Of a stretch of DNA of 64,000 nucleotides, positions 36,800 through 45,472 are shown in pieces (the stretch's first letter is position 1; every line of letters starts with the position of its first letter). The DNA comes from Serratia fonticola (GTDB lineage Bacteria; Pseudomonadota; Gammaproteobacteria; Enterobacterales; Enterobacteriaceae), in the NCBI RefSeq assembly GCF_006715025.1, contig NZ_VFMK01000002.1, positions 1-64,000 of the forward strand, in the 5' to 3' direction. The position numbers and the translations under genes were made by a program. Under the pieces are notes generated by a model that did no database searches, was not told where the DNA came from, and saw only the letters and a program-made list of their open reading frames with translations.

Positions 36800-36976
36800 A
36801 TGGCTGAGCCATTTTTAAAGAACCGAAAGAGGTTTACATCCTCTCTGGAAAATAAACTCGTCCCACTTTTCGATGAGTTATCGCGTACCACTCGTATCCC
36901 TAAGAGCCGATTGTTGGATGAGGCCATTGAGGATCTGTTGAAGAAACACGGTGTGACTGCACCAGTGGAAGGATGA
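36800..36976 (+). CDS. Ribbon-helix-helix protein upstream of repA
   Basis: The ATG at 36800 gives 58 residues (MAEPFLKNRKRFTSSLENKL at the start). The pattern KRFTSSLENKLVPLF followed by IPKSRLLDEAIEDLLKK matches a RHH strand plus two helices. An in-frame ATG 30 codons earlier would add a hydrophobic stretch and overlap the palindrome, so it is less likely. It could act in copy-number control or be a remnant antitoxin. Confidence 0.72.
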   Translation: MAEPFLKNRKRFTSSLENKLVPLFDELSRTTRIPKSRLLDEAIEDLLKKHGVTAPVEG

Positions 36977-37265
36977 GGTAGCGCTGAATTTTGCTCGATC
37001 TTTCAAATTCATCGTAAAGATCGATGATTTATATATATATTTCATATTGTTACTGTGATGATGATCGTTTTGTAGGGATCCATTTGTTGCAAGCAAATAA
37101 AAAATGGGTAGTATTCATAGGGTTTTGCTGTAGCGATCGGTCTGTAAACGGCTGACGAGAAGAGATGAATAAATAGCTATGTGGCTTTCAGCAGCATAGC
37201 AAATGGGATGGGCATATCCTTAAATGCTCAAGGGAAAAGGTACCAAAACAGCGGGCCTTGAATGC
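36977..37265. promoter_or_regulatory. repA leader and promoter region
   Basis: This non-coding stretch leads into the antisense-RNA target. It should contain the repA mRNA promoter, but I could not choose between several AT-rich candidates. No open frame with a convincing ribosome site was seen. Confidence 0.4.
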
Positions 37266-37340
37266 AAAAACCCCCCGAAATCTGGTTCAACTTGGCGGAA
37301 GATACAGATATCAGGGGGTCATAAAGCAGGCGCTGGCCTG
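37266..37340 (-). ncRNA. inc: Antisense RNA (Inc/RNAI) controlling repA
   Basis: A minus-strand promoter with -10 TATAAT (37347-37352) and -35 TTGTTT (37369-37374), 16 bases apart, would start an RNA near 37340. The RNA holds a hairpin of about 14 bp with two mismatches (37271-37284 with 37305-37318) and then runs into TTTTT at 37266-37270, so the hairpin doubles as terminator. Its loop is complementary to the TTGGCGG target at 37292-37298. This is the arrangement of Inc RNA in IncI, IncB and IncL/M plasmids, which sets copy number and incompatibility by blocking pseudoknot formation in the repA mRNA. Confidence 0.85.
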
Positions 37341-37390
37341 TGAGAGATTATAACTCATGCAATTCAGAAAACAATACCCGAAGACCGCCA
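37293..37390 (+). promoter_or_regulatory. Predicted activator pseudoknot for repA translation
   Basis: The loop sequence TGGCGG (37293-37298) in the leader hairpin is exactly complementary to CCGCCA (37385-37390), which lies four bases before the repA GTG. In the IncI/B/L/M family, pairing between loop and distal site exposes the rep ribosome site. The sequence shows both partners in the expected places. Confidence 0.85.
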
Positions 37391-37393
37391 TAA
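37340..37393 (+). CDS. Leader peptide coupled to repA (RepY/RepB type)
   Basis: GTG at 37340 opens a 17-codon frame with AGG nine bases before it. It ends in TAA at 37391-37393, immediately before the repA GTG, and its last two codons are the pseudoknot element CCGCCA. That is what a translation-coupled leader needs: its ribosome opens the inhibitory structure and stops beside repA. A second candidate, ATG 37357 to TAG 37413 (18 residues, MQFRKQYPKTAISVGGCD), overlaps repA and has a weak ribosome site. Confidence 0.6.
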   Translation: MRDYNSCNSENNTRRPP

Positions 37394-38431
37394 GTGTCGG
37401 CGGGTGTGACTAGCAAAAGTCCAGACAACCTATCGAACGATCCTAGCTGGGAAAACATCAATGTCGATGCGCTTGAGCGTGCCGCGTCAGATGACACCTA
37501 TTGGCAATGGATTGACGAACCCCAGACTCAGTCCCTACCAAAACCGACCAAACGCCGAAGAGGTGAGCATTCTACTGCGTGTAAATGCCCTCATCCTCAA
37601 TATATACGCCCAGAACAATACAAACCGTTGTCCGGCGAGTTTGGCCATGGCTATCGCCGGCTGGTTAAACGTGACAAGAAAAGTGGTCGCGTATCGTTGC
37701 GCATGCGTCTTTCACGCCACCCCTACTTTGTTCAGATGCGGCGGGTCGCCGGACGCTCTCGCGATTTTCGTCCGGAACGGCGAAATTTGCTTGATGCGAT
37801 CCCCGCTCTTCTTATCTGCGTCGCGGATAGAGCAACGAACATCGTTACGATGAATGTCAGTCGACTGGCCGGTGAACTCAGTCCAAAAGATGAAGATGGG
37901 AATGTCATTCCTGAAACTGCAGTGACTGTCCGTCGGGTATGCACCCTGATACAGGAACTTATACGTTTTGGCTTACTGGAATTGCCAGAGGGTGTCCAGT
38001 GGGACAGTTTCAACCGATACTGGTATCCGAAGCATGTGGTTTTGTCAGAGCAGTTCTGGAAACTTGTCGGCGTAAATGTCGATAAGCTATACGCGCAGCA
38101 GCAAGAACGACTGGCAGCTGAAGCTGACGGACTTCTTGCTCCTGGTGAAGACATTAGCGTTAGCGCTGCACGTAAACGTTGGTATGCACGAATGAGACAT
38201 GCGACTCTTATTCGCCGACGAGAAAATGCTCTGAAACAGAAGCGAGCGAAAAAATTGGGTACACTGGAGTTTGACGATCGGCTCTATGCGATGGCTGATC
38301 ATTTAACTAAAACGCTTCCCGCTGACCAGCTTTATCAAATGACGCCAGATGAGTTTGAGCGACTGGCTCACATGCGATTGTATCAACTTAACCTCGGGCT
38401 AGAACATGCCCCTCCGGACAACGCTCACTGA
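37394..38431 (+). CDS. repA: RepA replication initiator (IncI/B/L/M RepA/RepZ type)
   Basis: This is a 345-residue initiator starting at GTG, directly after the leader stop. Features include a cysteine/histidine motif CKCPHPQYIRPEQYKPLSG near residue 60, the conserved GHGYRRLVKRDK, RHPYFVQMRRVAGRS, and a basic C-terminus with a KRWYARMRHATLIRRR stretch. Length and layout match RepZ of ColIb-P9 and RepA of IncL/M. Synthesis is controlled by the antisense RNA, leader peptide and pseudoknot upstream. It acts mainly in cis on the origin located after the gene. Confidence 0.93.
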   Translation: MSAGVTSKSPDNLSNDPSWENINVDALERAASDDTYWQWIDEPQTQSLPKPTKRRRGEHSTACKCPHPQYIRPEQYKPLSGEFGHGYRRLVKRDKKSGRVSLRMRLSRHPYFVQMRRVAGRSRDFRPERRNLLDAIPALLICVADRATNIVTMNVSRLAGELSPKDEDGNVIPETAVTVRRVCTLIQELIRFGLLELPEGVQWDSFNRYWYPKHVVLSEQFWKLVGVNVDKLYAQQQERLAAEADGLLAPGEDISVSAARKRWYARMRHATLIRRRENALKQKRAKKLGTLEFDDRLYAMADHLTKTLPADQLYQMTPDEFERLAHMRLYQLNLGLEHAPPDNAH

Positions 38432-38460
38432 TGTTGTGAGCAACGTATAAATATCCCCTT

Positions 38461-38475
38461 ACCGCCGTTGGCGGT
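38461..38475 (+). terminator. Stem-loop after repA (CIS region)
   Basis: ACCGCC and GGCGGT pair around a three-base loop and are followed by TTTTCGTGTTT. It stands 30 bases after the repA stop, where the CIS element that loads RepA in cis is found in related plasmids. Confidence 0.75.
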
Positions 38476-39240
38476 TTTCGTGTTTGCTTAATGTACAAAA
38501 TTGTCTATTAAACCCCCATGACGACATGTTAGTTGGCAGAGGAAATCCTCTTCCAGAAGCCAATCTGTAAACTTTCTTTTCTTATTCACAATTATCCGCA
38601 ATTGAGAAGTGGGTCTTACCAGGAAACGACACTAGTCTTACCTGCAATATATTCAGAACTCATAGTTGTTTTTCTTTTAATTAGTAAACTAATTAAAAAA
38701 AACTTACTCCGTCATACGATCCTTGTGAATTAAAAACATAAGCGACCGCCCTTGCAGCGAGCAAAGCTCGCGCCGGTTCGGAAAATCGCTTCAATATTGG
38801 AAAACAGCCCCCTAAACGCTGTCAGCAAGCTGCCAGCGCCAAGTCCCCGATACATCGCGGCTACGCCGCGCTAACGGGGTTGAAAGGGCTTAAATCAGAA
38901 TTATCATCGCTGTAAACCCGCATGGCTATGCAGAGCGGAGGGTTATTAGGATCTATTATGATCCTTTACCGGCTTACGCCGGGCTCCGGCGGCTTCCCAA
39001 CAGTGATATATGTTCGTTCAGAGAGCCGCCTTATATGCGCTATGCGCATTAGATAGGCCTCGCACCAACTAGCGAATGGAAAATTACCTGCTGACGAATC
39101 AATACCGTAGCTGTTACGAATTAGGTTATCTATCTAGACATATCCTACTGAAATACCATATAACACGAGATTTCTCCCTGTTCTCGATATCCAAACTCAT
39201 CCCTAACTCACTAAATGAACAACGCCATGTTGTTGCTGTT
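38476..39240. other. oriV: oriV region of the repA replicon
   Basis: No supported gene lies in this stretch. Two DnaA-box-like sequences stand in tandem, TTATTCACA (38582-38590) and TTATCCGCA (38592-38600), beside AT-rich DNA. A GC-rich part with several small inverted repeats follows (for example CGCGGCTACGCCGCG near 38857). In IncI/L/M plasmids the origin lies 150-200 bases after repA, in agreement. The exact start point cannot be read from the sequence. Confidence 0.7.
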
Positions 39241-39330
39241 CTATTTATACATTAATATTTTCCATTAAATACATTTCTTACATTTCTATTAAGTGGGTAA
39301 ATATTCACTAAATCTATAGGAAGTGTCGAC

Positions 39331-41481
39331 ATGGATGCTAGCGGCTTACGATTTACGTTACGTGTGGGAAATCTGCCACACGAAACCTTTGTAGTATATG
39401 ACTTTACGCTGCACGAACAATTTTCCGCATTCTTCACGCTTGAACTTGAAGTCGCCAGTGCCAGCCCCAGTATAGCGTTTGTTGATTTACTCGATGAGGT
39501 CTCAACGCTGACTATTTGGCGCGATACCGAAGTACAGCGTATCGTTAATGGCATTGTCACGGCTGTTGAGCAAGGCGATACCGGTCTTCATCAGACTCGT
39601 TACCGGCTGAGTGTACGCCCCGCACTCTGGCGCGCTGGTTTAGTCAGGAATTCACGTATCTTTCAGCAAAGGAATGTTCAGGAGATTTTGGAAACCATAC
39701 TGAAAGAGCACCATATCAGTCACTATGCCTTTGCGTTGCGTGAACACCACGCAAAGCGTGAATTTTGCGTTCAGTACCAGGAAAGTGATGCAGAGTTCAT
39801 ATCTCGCCTGGCCGCAGAGGAAGGGATTTTCTATTTCTTTGAACATAAAGATCAGCAACACACCTTAGTCTTTGCTGATGACTGCGCCGCACTGAATACC
39901 GGGCCAACACTCCCTTATCATCCGGCCAAAAGGGCAGATGCCGACACGTTGTGTATCAGTACCTTTCGTCGCAAAGAAAGTCTGCGACCGTCAGAAGTCT
40001 TGCTGAAAGATTACACCTTCAAAAATCCAGGGTGGCAGGCTGAATCCCGTGAGTCTGCCAATGACCTTGAACACCAGGCTTTCGATTATCGCCATTATGA
40101 TTATCCTGGTCGCTTCAAAAGCACCGGCCCCAAAGGGGAACAATTTGCCCGCTGGCGCGTCCAGGCGTTACGTAACGATGCGCATCAGGGAGAAGGCACG
40201 GCTAATAGCCCGGCGCTTCAACCCGGCGTGTGGTTTACATTGGAAAATCATCCGCTGGAAACCCTTAACGCTCGTTGGCAAATCACCGGCGCTACACATA
40301 CCGGCAGACAACCGCAGGCGTTGGAAGAGGACACTGGGGAACAAGGCACTACCTTGGCATGCCAGTTTACCTTTATTCCCTACAATCAGACCTGGCGTCC
40401 CCTTTCACTGCCAAAACCGCGCATCGATGGTGCACAGGTGGCGATCGTCACAGGAGCTGGGGCCGAGGAAATCTATTGTGATGAGTACGGTCGTGTAAAG
40501 GTGCGCTTTCCCTGGGATCTCTCTGGCAGAACCGATGATACCAGCTCGTGTTGGATACGGGTTTCGCATCCCTGGGCGGGGGCTGGCTGGGGCATGTTAG
40601 CCATTCCGCGTGTTGGCCATGAAGTCATTGTGGAGTTTCTCAATGGTGATCCCGATCAGCCGGTCATTATTGGGCGCACCTATCACGCCAACAATCTGCC
40701 ACCAGGTGATTTACCGGCAACCAAAACCCAGATGACCCTCCGCTCAAAAACTCATAAAGGCGACGGCTTCAATGAACTGCGGTTTGAGGATCTCAGGGGC
40801 GGTGAAGAAATTTATATTCATGCACAACAAGACATGAATACTGACGTACTGCGGGATCAGACGACCATTATCAACCGGGATATGAAACTGACGGTCGATA
40901 ATAACCGAACTTCGGTGATCAAGGTCGATGATGATGAGGCTATCGGGGGATATCAGACGCTCACGGTGGCGAAAGATCAAACCGTCACCATTGATGGCCA
41001 GCAGACCACAGTCATCAAGAAAAGTCGCTTTCTTGAGGTGACCGACAATGACTCCCTGAAGGTCGGTAAACATATCTCGATCCACTCTGCCAGTGGCCAG
41101 ATTGAGATCGGCAATGCCGGAGGTCGCATTGTCATTGACCCCATGGGGCATATCCGCATAGAAGGAGTGAGTATTACGCTGGCCGAACACGCAGCCGGTG
41201 TCATGCCCACAACCCCGCTGTTTAACTACTCTGCCCGTTATACGTTGCTGCATGAAGACACCGGCGCACCACTGATCAATATGCCTTACACCATCAAGGG
41301 GGCCAACGGTCAGGTGGTTTCAGGCAAGACCGATGCGTTGGGCAGAACCCTGATGGTGCGTACTGAAAAAGAAGACAGCTTGGAACTTGGTCTACCGGAA
41401 ACAAAAAAACCGGCCAAAGAAACCTATTACCAGGCCTGCGATAATGCCCAGGTAGAACGTGTCATGGAATTCAAGGAGTAA
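39331..41481 (+). CDS. vgrG: Type VI secretion spike protein VgrG with C-terminal extension
   Basis: This 716-residue VgrG starts at ATG after AGGAAG. It contains the gp27-like base (about residues 1-380, with YRLSVRPALWRAGLVRNSRIFQ), the gp5-type OB domain (VKVRFPWDLSGRTDDTSSCWIRVS, then WGMLAIPRVGHEVIVEFLNGDPDQP), the beta-helix stalk with repeats around DQTVTIDGQQTTVIKKSR, and a C-terminal transthyretin-like extension (about 630-716, ALINMPYTIKG-type). Such extensions load downstream effectors. No T6SS structural genes are in the window, so the protein presumably uses a host chromosomal apparatus. Confidence 0.95.
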   Translation: MDASGLRFTLRVGNLPHETFVVYDFTLHEQFSAFFTLELEVASASPSIAFVDLLDEVSTLTIWRDTEVQRIVNGIVTAVEQGDTGLHQTRYRLSVRPALWRAGLVRNSRIFQQRNVQEILETILKEHHISHYAFALREHHAKREFCVQYQESDAEFISRLAAEEGIFYFFEHKDQQHTLVFADDCAALNTGPTLPYHPAKRADADTLCISTFRRKESLRPSEVLLKDYTFKNPGWQAESRESANDLEHQAFDYRHYDYPGRFKSTGPKGEQFARWRVQALRNDAHQGEGTANSPALQPGVWFTLENHPLETLNARWQITGATHTGRQPQALEEDTGEQGTTLACQFTFIPYNQTWRPLSLPKPRIDGAQVAIVTGAGAEEIYCDEYGRVKVRFPWDLSGRTDDTSSCWIRVSHPWAGAGWGMLAIPRVGHEVIVEFLNGDPDQPVIIGRTYHANNLPPGDLPATKTQMTLRSKTHKGDGFNELRFEDLRGGEEIYIHAQQDMNTDVLRDQTTIINRDMKLTVDNNRTSVIKVDDDEAIGGYQTLTVAKDQTVTIDGQQTTVIKKSRFLEVTDNDSLKVGKHISIHSASGQIEIGNAGGRIVIDPMGHIRIEGVSITLAEHAAGVMPTTPLFNYSARYTLLHEDTGAPLINMPYTIKGANGQVVSGKTDALGRTLMVRTEKEDSLELGLPETKKPAKETYYQACDNAQVERVMEFKE

Positions 41482-41485
41482 AATC

Positions 41486-42823
41486 ATGAGTAATCCTGGT
41501 AATCTCTGTCCGGCAGTCACCTCCATTACCTGCACAATGGAGCGCGGAAAATTCCCTGGCGATGAAGACCCTTGTTACCTGGCACAGAAAGCTGAAGTGG
41601 CCATGCGTCTGCCCCGACGAATTGTCACAAAAACCGGTTTGGTGCGTTTTTTAAACCAGTTGGTGATGAGCGGGTTGATCCAGACGGAGGAAGATAAAGC
41701 CGAATTTCGCTGGCCCTATAAAGCCGAAGTCGTCTTTGCGATGGCAAAGCCCGTGCCTCTCCCGATGCTGGCTACAAGTGAAACTTCAAAAAAGAAATAC
41801 GGCGAGGATTTACCGCAATCTCGCAACCCATTTGCCCGGCCTTCACGGGAAGATTGGATAAAACATAAGGTGAAGCGAATACGCCGTCCGGACATCATTC
41901 TGGTTGAAAAAACCAGTAAGCGCTGGCCCGGCCGCGAAGCCACCTATTTTGATGGCAAATTTCATGACGATAACCTGAAGATGTTGATCGAAGTGAAATT
42001 TCCTGGTGATACCTTATCAAAGGGACAAGACAACGATTATACATTAATAGCTACAGAATCCCGTTTTGGTGTTCTGCGCGTTGAGGATAATCGTACCGAG
42101 AAACAAAAAGAGTATGACAAAGCCTACAACACGACGACTCAACCCAGTGCGGAAAGGTATGCCTTCTCGCCATTGCAAGAGGGAGAGCAGCCGCGTCCTG
42201 TTCCTGTGCTCCCACCAGAAGGAGCACCAGGAAGCATTCCACAACCATTACATAAAAATCTGCCGTTATTGAGCACCTCACCCTGGGATTTCATGCCTTC
42301 AGTTGAGGACTGGGTAAGATTTGGCAACGAGGTTTCCAGTCTTGCTGAAGAGGGGTGGGAATATGTTAGCACGAGCACTCGGCAGATGTTTCACCAGTTT
42401 GGTGCCTGGGTCTCCGAGAAAGGGGATTGGTTCTGCCAGCAAGTGCTCGACCCCCTCACCCAGCAAACCCACTATGTGTTCTCCTGGATGAGCAAACAAA
42501 CCGGTGAAATCATCACCTGGAGCGTTGCGCAGTGCCAGGACTTATTGCGTACCGTGCTGTTAGGGTCGGAGATAACCCTGGAGTATTTAAAACAGATTGA
42601 ATGGGTGCAGGTGCTGTCCGATATTGGTAATGGTACGGTGCAATTGGTTATCCAGACGGCAGTGACAGCGGCTGTAATTATCGTTACGCTCGCTGTGGCA
42701 GCTGCACTGGTTGTTTTGGTTGCCATCGTCGCGGCGGCCATAGCAGCAGGCGGATCCGCCGCTGCCGCGTTGTTTGCTGCACTGGCGACGGTGGGCGGCG
42801 GTACCCTGGCCGTAGCGCAATAA
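41486..42823 (+). CDS. T6SS effector with VRR-NUC nuclease domain and hydrophobic tail
   Basis: The ATG at 41486, four bases after the vgrG stop, gives 445 residues. The VRR-NUC (PD-(D/E)xK) site is visible: RRPDIILVEK with PD at 135-136, EVK at 169-171, and Q181. This is like the TseV class of T6SS nucleases with VRR-NUC domains. The C-terminal 50 residues are strongly hydrophobic and alanine/valine-rich (about 395-445), which is unusual for a DNA nuclease and could help entry, form a chaperone-bound hairpin or anchor it. An acidic/proline linker lies at about 210-255. It probably cuts DNA of rival cells. Confidence 0.87.
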   Translation: MSNPGNLCPAVTSITCTMERGKFPGDEDPCYLAQKAEVAMRLPRRIVTKTGLVRFLNQLVMSGLIQTEEDKAEFRWPYKAEVVFAMAKPVPLPMLATSETSKKKYGEDLPQSRNPFARPSREDWIKHKVKRIRRPDIILVEKTSKRWPGREATYFDGKFHDDNLKMLIEVKFPGDTLSKGQDNDYTLIATESRFGVLRVEDNRTEKQKEYDKAYNTTTQPSAERYAFSPLQEGEQPRPVPVLPPEGAPGSIPQPLHKNLPLLSTSPWDFMPSVEDWVRFGNEVSSLAEEGWEYVSTSTRQMFHQFGAWVSEKGDWFCQQVLDPLTQQTHYVFSWMSKQTGEIITWSVAQCQDLLRTVLLGSEITLEYLKQIEWVQVLSDIGNGTVQLVIQTAVTAAVIIVTLAVAAALVVLVAIVAAAIAAGGSAAAALFAALATVGGGTLAVAQ

Positions 42824-42839
42824 TTTATGAGGAGCAGCT

Positions 42840-43994
42840 ATGCAACACACTGAATATCAGGCTTCACTGGAACAGCGTGTGCCTGAATTTACCTTTACTG
42901 ACAACAACGATGTCGTCATTAGTCGGTTGGGGCTGTCGATTACTTTATTTTTTAAACAGGGTCACACCCTGGAAAAACGGGAAAAGATACTGGCCTGCTT
43001 TAGTCGCTTTCGTGACGAGTTCTCAACGCATTTACGCTTTCATTCCCATGAATTTAAAGGGATGAAGAAGTATACGCCTGAAAACATCGCTAAAGTGGAA
43101 GACTGCATTCGGAATAAGGATATTTATGACTACGGCGGTTGGGAGATAAGCGATGCGAAAAATATGTCTGAAGCACCGAACTGCCTCATGGGATATCTCG
43201 ATTCTGGTGATGATGATGATGACGAAAACTCTTATCTCAGTTTAGTCTTGCCCTGGTTTTACCTTAAGGAAACACAGGGGATGACGCGTTTTAATGACTG
43301 GCTAACTTATTTATGCCAACAACTGGAACCCGACAGCGGAGACTGTGGATATTGTCTAATCTTACCGAGAGATTATCACGATTATTTTTCTATTGAGTAT
43401 GAGTTAGCCAAGCGCTACCCCCCACTGCAGGTGAATTCAGCTGTACATACCGCTTCAAAACACTATACAAACAGTATTCGTGGCATTAACTGGCTCACTA
43501 TTTTAGATAAGCGTTATATCAAACGCTTGGGAGGCGAAGACTGGGTTCGTCATATACTGTCTCGTGACCCGGAGATCGGTATTGAACATTATCCCGGTGG
43601 GTTAATCATCCGCGCCGGGCAATACCCGGATTTAACTCCGCTGACAGAAGGATTATCCCCGCAGTATCTGGCCGTCAACCAATTGATCCGCCCGATACGT
43701 GTCCAGCCAGAGAAAGGCCATTCTCTGCACTTCTACGGCGTCAATCATTTTGATGAGCTCTCTACCCAAGCCTGGTATGCCCGTTACGACCAGGGGCCCT
43801 TAACCGTATCTCCCTTAGAATCTGGTACTCCCGCCCTGGTGACGGGCTACTGGACTACTCCTATATTTCCCTCCACGATGCGATTTATCGCTCAGGGCGA
43901 AATGGCCCCGCCAGGAAAAGAAGGGGAAGTCATTTGGTGGGATCTGGCGAGTGAAGCGGCAGATGACGGCAATGCCCAGGCTCCACGGTCATGA
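42840..43994 (+). CDS. DUF3396 immunity protein candidate
   Basis: This 384-residue soluble protein has a GAGGAG ribosome site. It resembles DUF3396 (type VI immunity) proteins: a YRLAKRYPPLQ-like segment and a central region SIRGINWLTILDKRYIKRLGGEDW near residues 215-240, then GGLIIRAGQYPDL. Position directly after the nuclease gene and coupling to the PAAR gene mark it as the cognate immunity protein. An acidic run (DDDDDDE) lies near residue 125. Confidence 0.85.
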   Translation: MQHTEYQASLEQRVPEFTFTDNNDVVISRLGLSITLFFKQGHTLEKREKILACFSRFRDEFSTHLRFHSHEFKGMKKYTPENIAKVEDCIRNKDIYDYGGWEISDAKNMSEAPNCLMGYLDSGDDDDDENSYLSLVLPWFYLKETQGMTRFNDWLTYLCQQLEPDSGDCGYCLILPRDYHDYFSIEYELAKRYPPLQVNSAVHTASKHYTNSIRGINWLTILDKRYIKRLGGEDWVRHILSRDPEIGIEHYPGGLIIRAGQYPDLTPLTEGLSPQYLAVNQLIRPIRVQPEKGHSLHFYGVNHFDELSTQAWYARYDQGPLTVSPLESGTPALVTGYWTTPIFPSTMRFIAQGEMAPPGKEGEVIWWDLASEAADDGNAQAPRS

Positions 43995-44260
43995 GAACGG
44001 TGATACAGGGAAAAAAAGTGATCCTGGTGGGAGACACCACGACCACTGGAGGGAAAGTGCTCAGTGGCTCCTCCTTGGCAAACCAAAGTCAGGCACTGGC
44101 CCGTAAAGGCGACCCGGTTTTTTGCCCGGCCTGTAAAGCGACCGGCGTGATCAGTGAGGGCAGCACCTTGGCCAATATTGCCGGTATTGAGATAGCTCTG
44201 GAAGGCCATAAAGTGAGTTGCGGTTGCCCGAATGGTTGCACGTTAGTGGCATCAGCATAG
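43991..44260 (+). CDS. PAAR-domain spike tip protein
   Basis: This 89-residue protein is a complete PAAR domain (residues about 3-88): GDTTTTGGKVLSGS at the start, PVFCPACK, EGSTLANIAGIEIALEGHKVSCGCPNGC near the end, with conserved cysteines and a histidine for zinc. It overlaps the immunity gene by four bases (ATGA). It caps VgrG and would complete the exported spike. Confidence 0.92.
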   Translation: MRTVIQGKKVILVGDTTTTGGKVLSGSSLANQSQALARKGDPVFCPACKATGVISEGSTLANIAGIEIALEGHKVSCGCPNGCTLVASA

Positions 44261-44468
44261 TCGTGTAGAGTTTGTAGCCGTCCTCCAGGGGCGGCTTGTC
44301 ACTAACCTTAACGGTGAGCCGGTGGATCTTATCAGCAATGAACACAGGGAGCGCGCCAAAGGTAAGATTGAGTCTCAGAATATCTGGGTTTACCTGGGCG
44401 CTGACTGCAGAAACTCTCGCTCAGAAAAGCCGTTTTTTGAGGTTTGTCGTACGAGAATAAAATGCTGA
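44247..44468 (+). pseudogene. Startless coding remnant after PAAR
   Basis: A frame open from 44247 to the TGA at 44466-44468 encodes about 73 residues, including NLNGEPVDLISNEHRERAKG and IWVYLGADCRNSRSEKPFFE. Composition and codon choice look protein-coding, but it contains no ATG, GTG or TTG start and opens inside the PAAR gene. It is probably the 3' end of a lost gene of the cargo island. I do not recognise the family. Confidence 0.5.
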
Positions 44469-44477
44469 GACTGATAT

Positions 44478-45170
44478 CTAGCAGGTGTATCGCAACCCAT
44501 CATCCACCCCTTCAATGCTCTGCAGGGCGTAACTGATATTCAGACCGGTCATATTTGTATTCAGTCCCTTCATCATGTTTGCTCTGGTGTATCTGACATT
44601 TTTCTTCAGGCTTCCCTGATAACCTTTTGAGGTGATAATTTGCAGGTGTTCAGGTGAACAGAGAGCCTCTCTTCCCGCATGCAAGTCACTTTCAACTGCA
44701 CGCAGGTACAACGGGGACGCAGCGACCACAAACCGATCTGCGGGTCTTTCCCGCATCAATGACGCTAGGGAAGTGTAGCAGCGGTCTGTTGGCGGTCGTG
44801 CGGTCAGGTGCTCCCAGATTTCACGATGAGAGAAAGGCATGTCAGCAAAGGTGGCCTCATACGGCACCACGGGGTCTGTTGCATGCAGAAATCCCAGACC
44901 TGCGGAAATGATCCATAGCTCAACGCCGGTACGTGCAGCAGCTGCAAAGGCCCTGTTCCAGTGCTGGCCCGAATACAGTTCACCGGCGGTCATGGGGGGC
45001 GATTCGCTACGGGCCTGCGCCAGCCTTTCCAGCCAGACTCCGTAAGCCCTCCCAGCGTCGCGCTCATCCGGAAAGACCGTTTTCCCGGCAGCAACGGTTT
45101 TGCGGCGCGTGCAGGTCACGATCAGATGGACGTTGCCTGAGGGAAATATTTTTCTCATGCTCCTGCTCAT
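44478..45170 (-). CDS. DUF6884-like protein, last gene of an unknown four-gene operon
   Basis: This 230-residue protein contains LIVTCTRRKT at the N-terminus, GELYSGQHWNRAF near residue 63, and IISAGLGFLHATDPVVPYEATF near 87. These resemble DUF6884-type proteins, which show a nucleotide-binding-like CT.RK start, a YsG..w block and an SA.hG.l block. Such proteins occur near phage defence and queuosine-like base modification genes, but no activity is established here. Its ATG overlaps the stop of the 101-residue gene by four bases. Confidence 0.6.
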   Translation of the reverse strand: MSRSMRKIFPSGNVHLIVTCTRRKTVAAGKTVFPDERDAGRAYGVWLERLAQARSESPPMTAGELYSGQHWNRAFAAAARTGVELWIISAGLGFLHATDPVVPYEATFADMPFSHREIWEHLTARPPTDRCYTSLASLMRERPADRFVVAASPLYLRAVESDLHAGREALCSPEHLQIITSKGYQGSLKKNVRYTRANMMKGLNTNMTGLNISYALQSIEGVDDGLRYTC

Positions 45171-45472
45171 TCAGAATACTTCCGGGCACGAGCCAGACAA
45201 ATCTCTTTCCAGTCTAATTCCTGCTTAAGCCTTGATGCCCGGAATGCTATAAGCTCACGGATATGCAGTTCGCTTGCCACGTGGGGGTTATCCTTCCTGA
45301 ATTCCTCCAGTACCGCCGGGCCTGCTGCTGCCAGCCGGTTATATTCATTGCCAAGGTTCCGGGCTTCTTCTTCCAACCGTTCAAGCTCTTTCGGGGAGTA
45401 AATTACCCTGAGCGCCGGCAGATGCTTTATTAAGGGCAATTTACGCAGAAGGCGTTTTATTTCAGGCGTCAT
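45167..45472 (-). CDS. Small helical protein of the unknown operon
   Basis: This 101-residue protein is predicted to be mostly helical and charged (LERLEEEARNLGNEYNRLAA is the central helix). No known motif recognised. It overlaps the gene before by 11 bases and the gene after by four, so all should be made in fixed ratio. Confidence 0.6.
   Translation of the reverse strand: MTPEIKRLLRKLPLIKHLPALRVIYSPKELERLEEEARNLGNEYNRLAAAGPAVLEEFRKDNPHVASELHIRELIAFRASRLKQELDWKEICLARARKYSE

Noticed and set aside
38533..38733. 66-residue gene in the repA origin region
   Set aside because: No ribosome site, low-complexity end, and overlap with tandem DnaA-box-like sequences.
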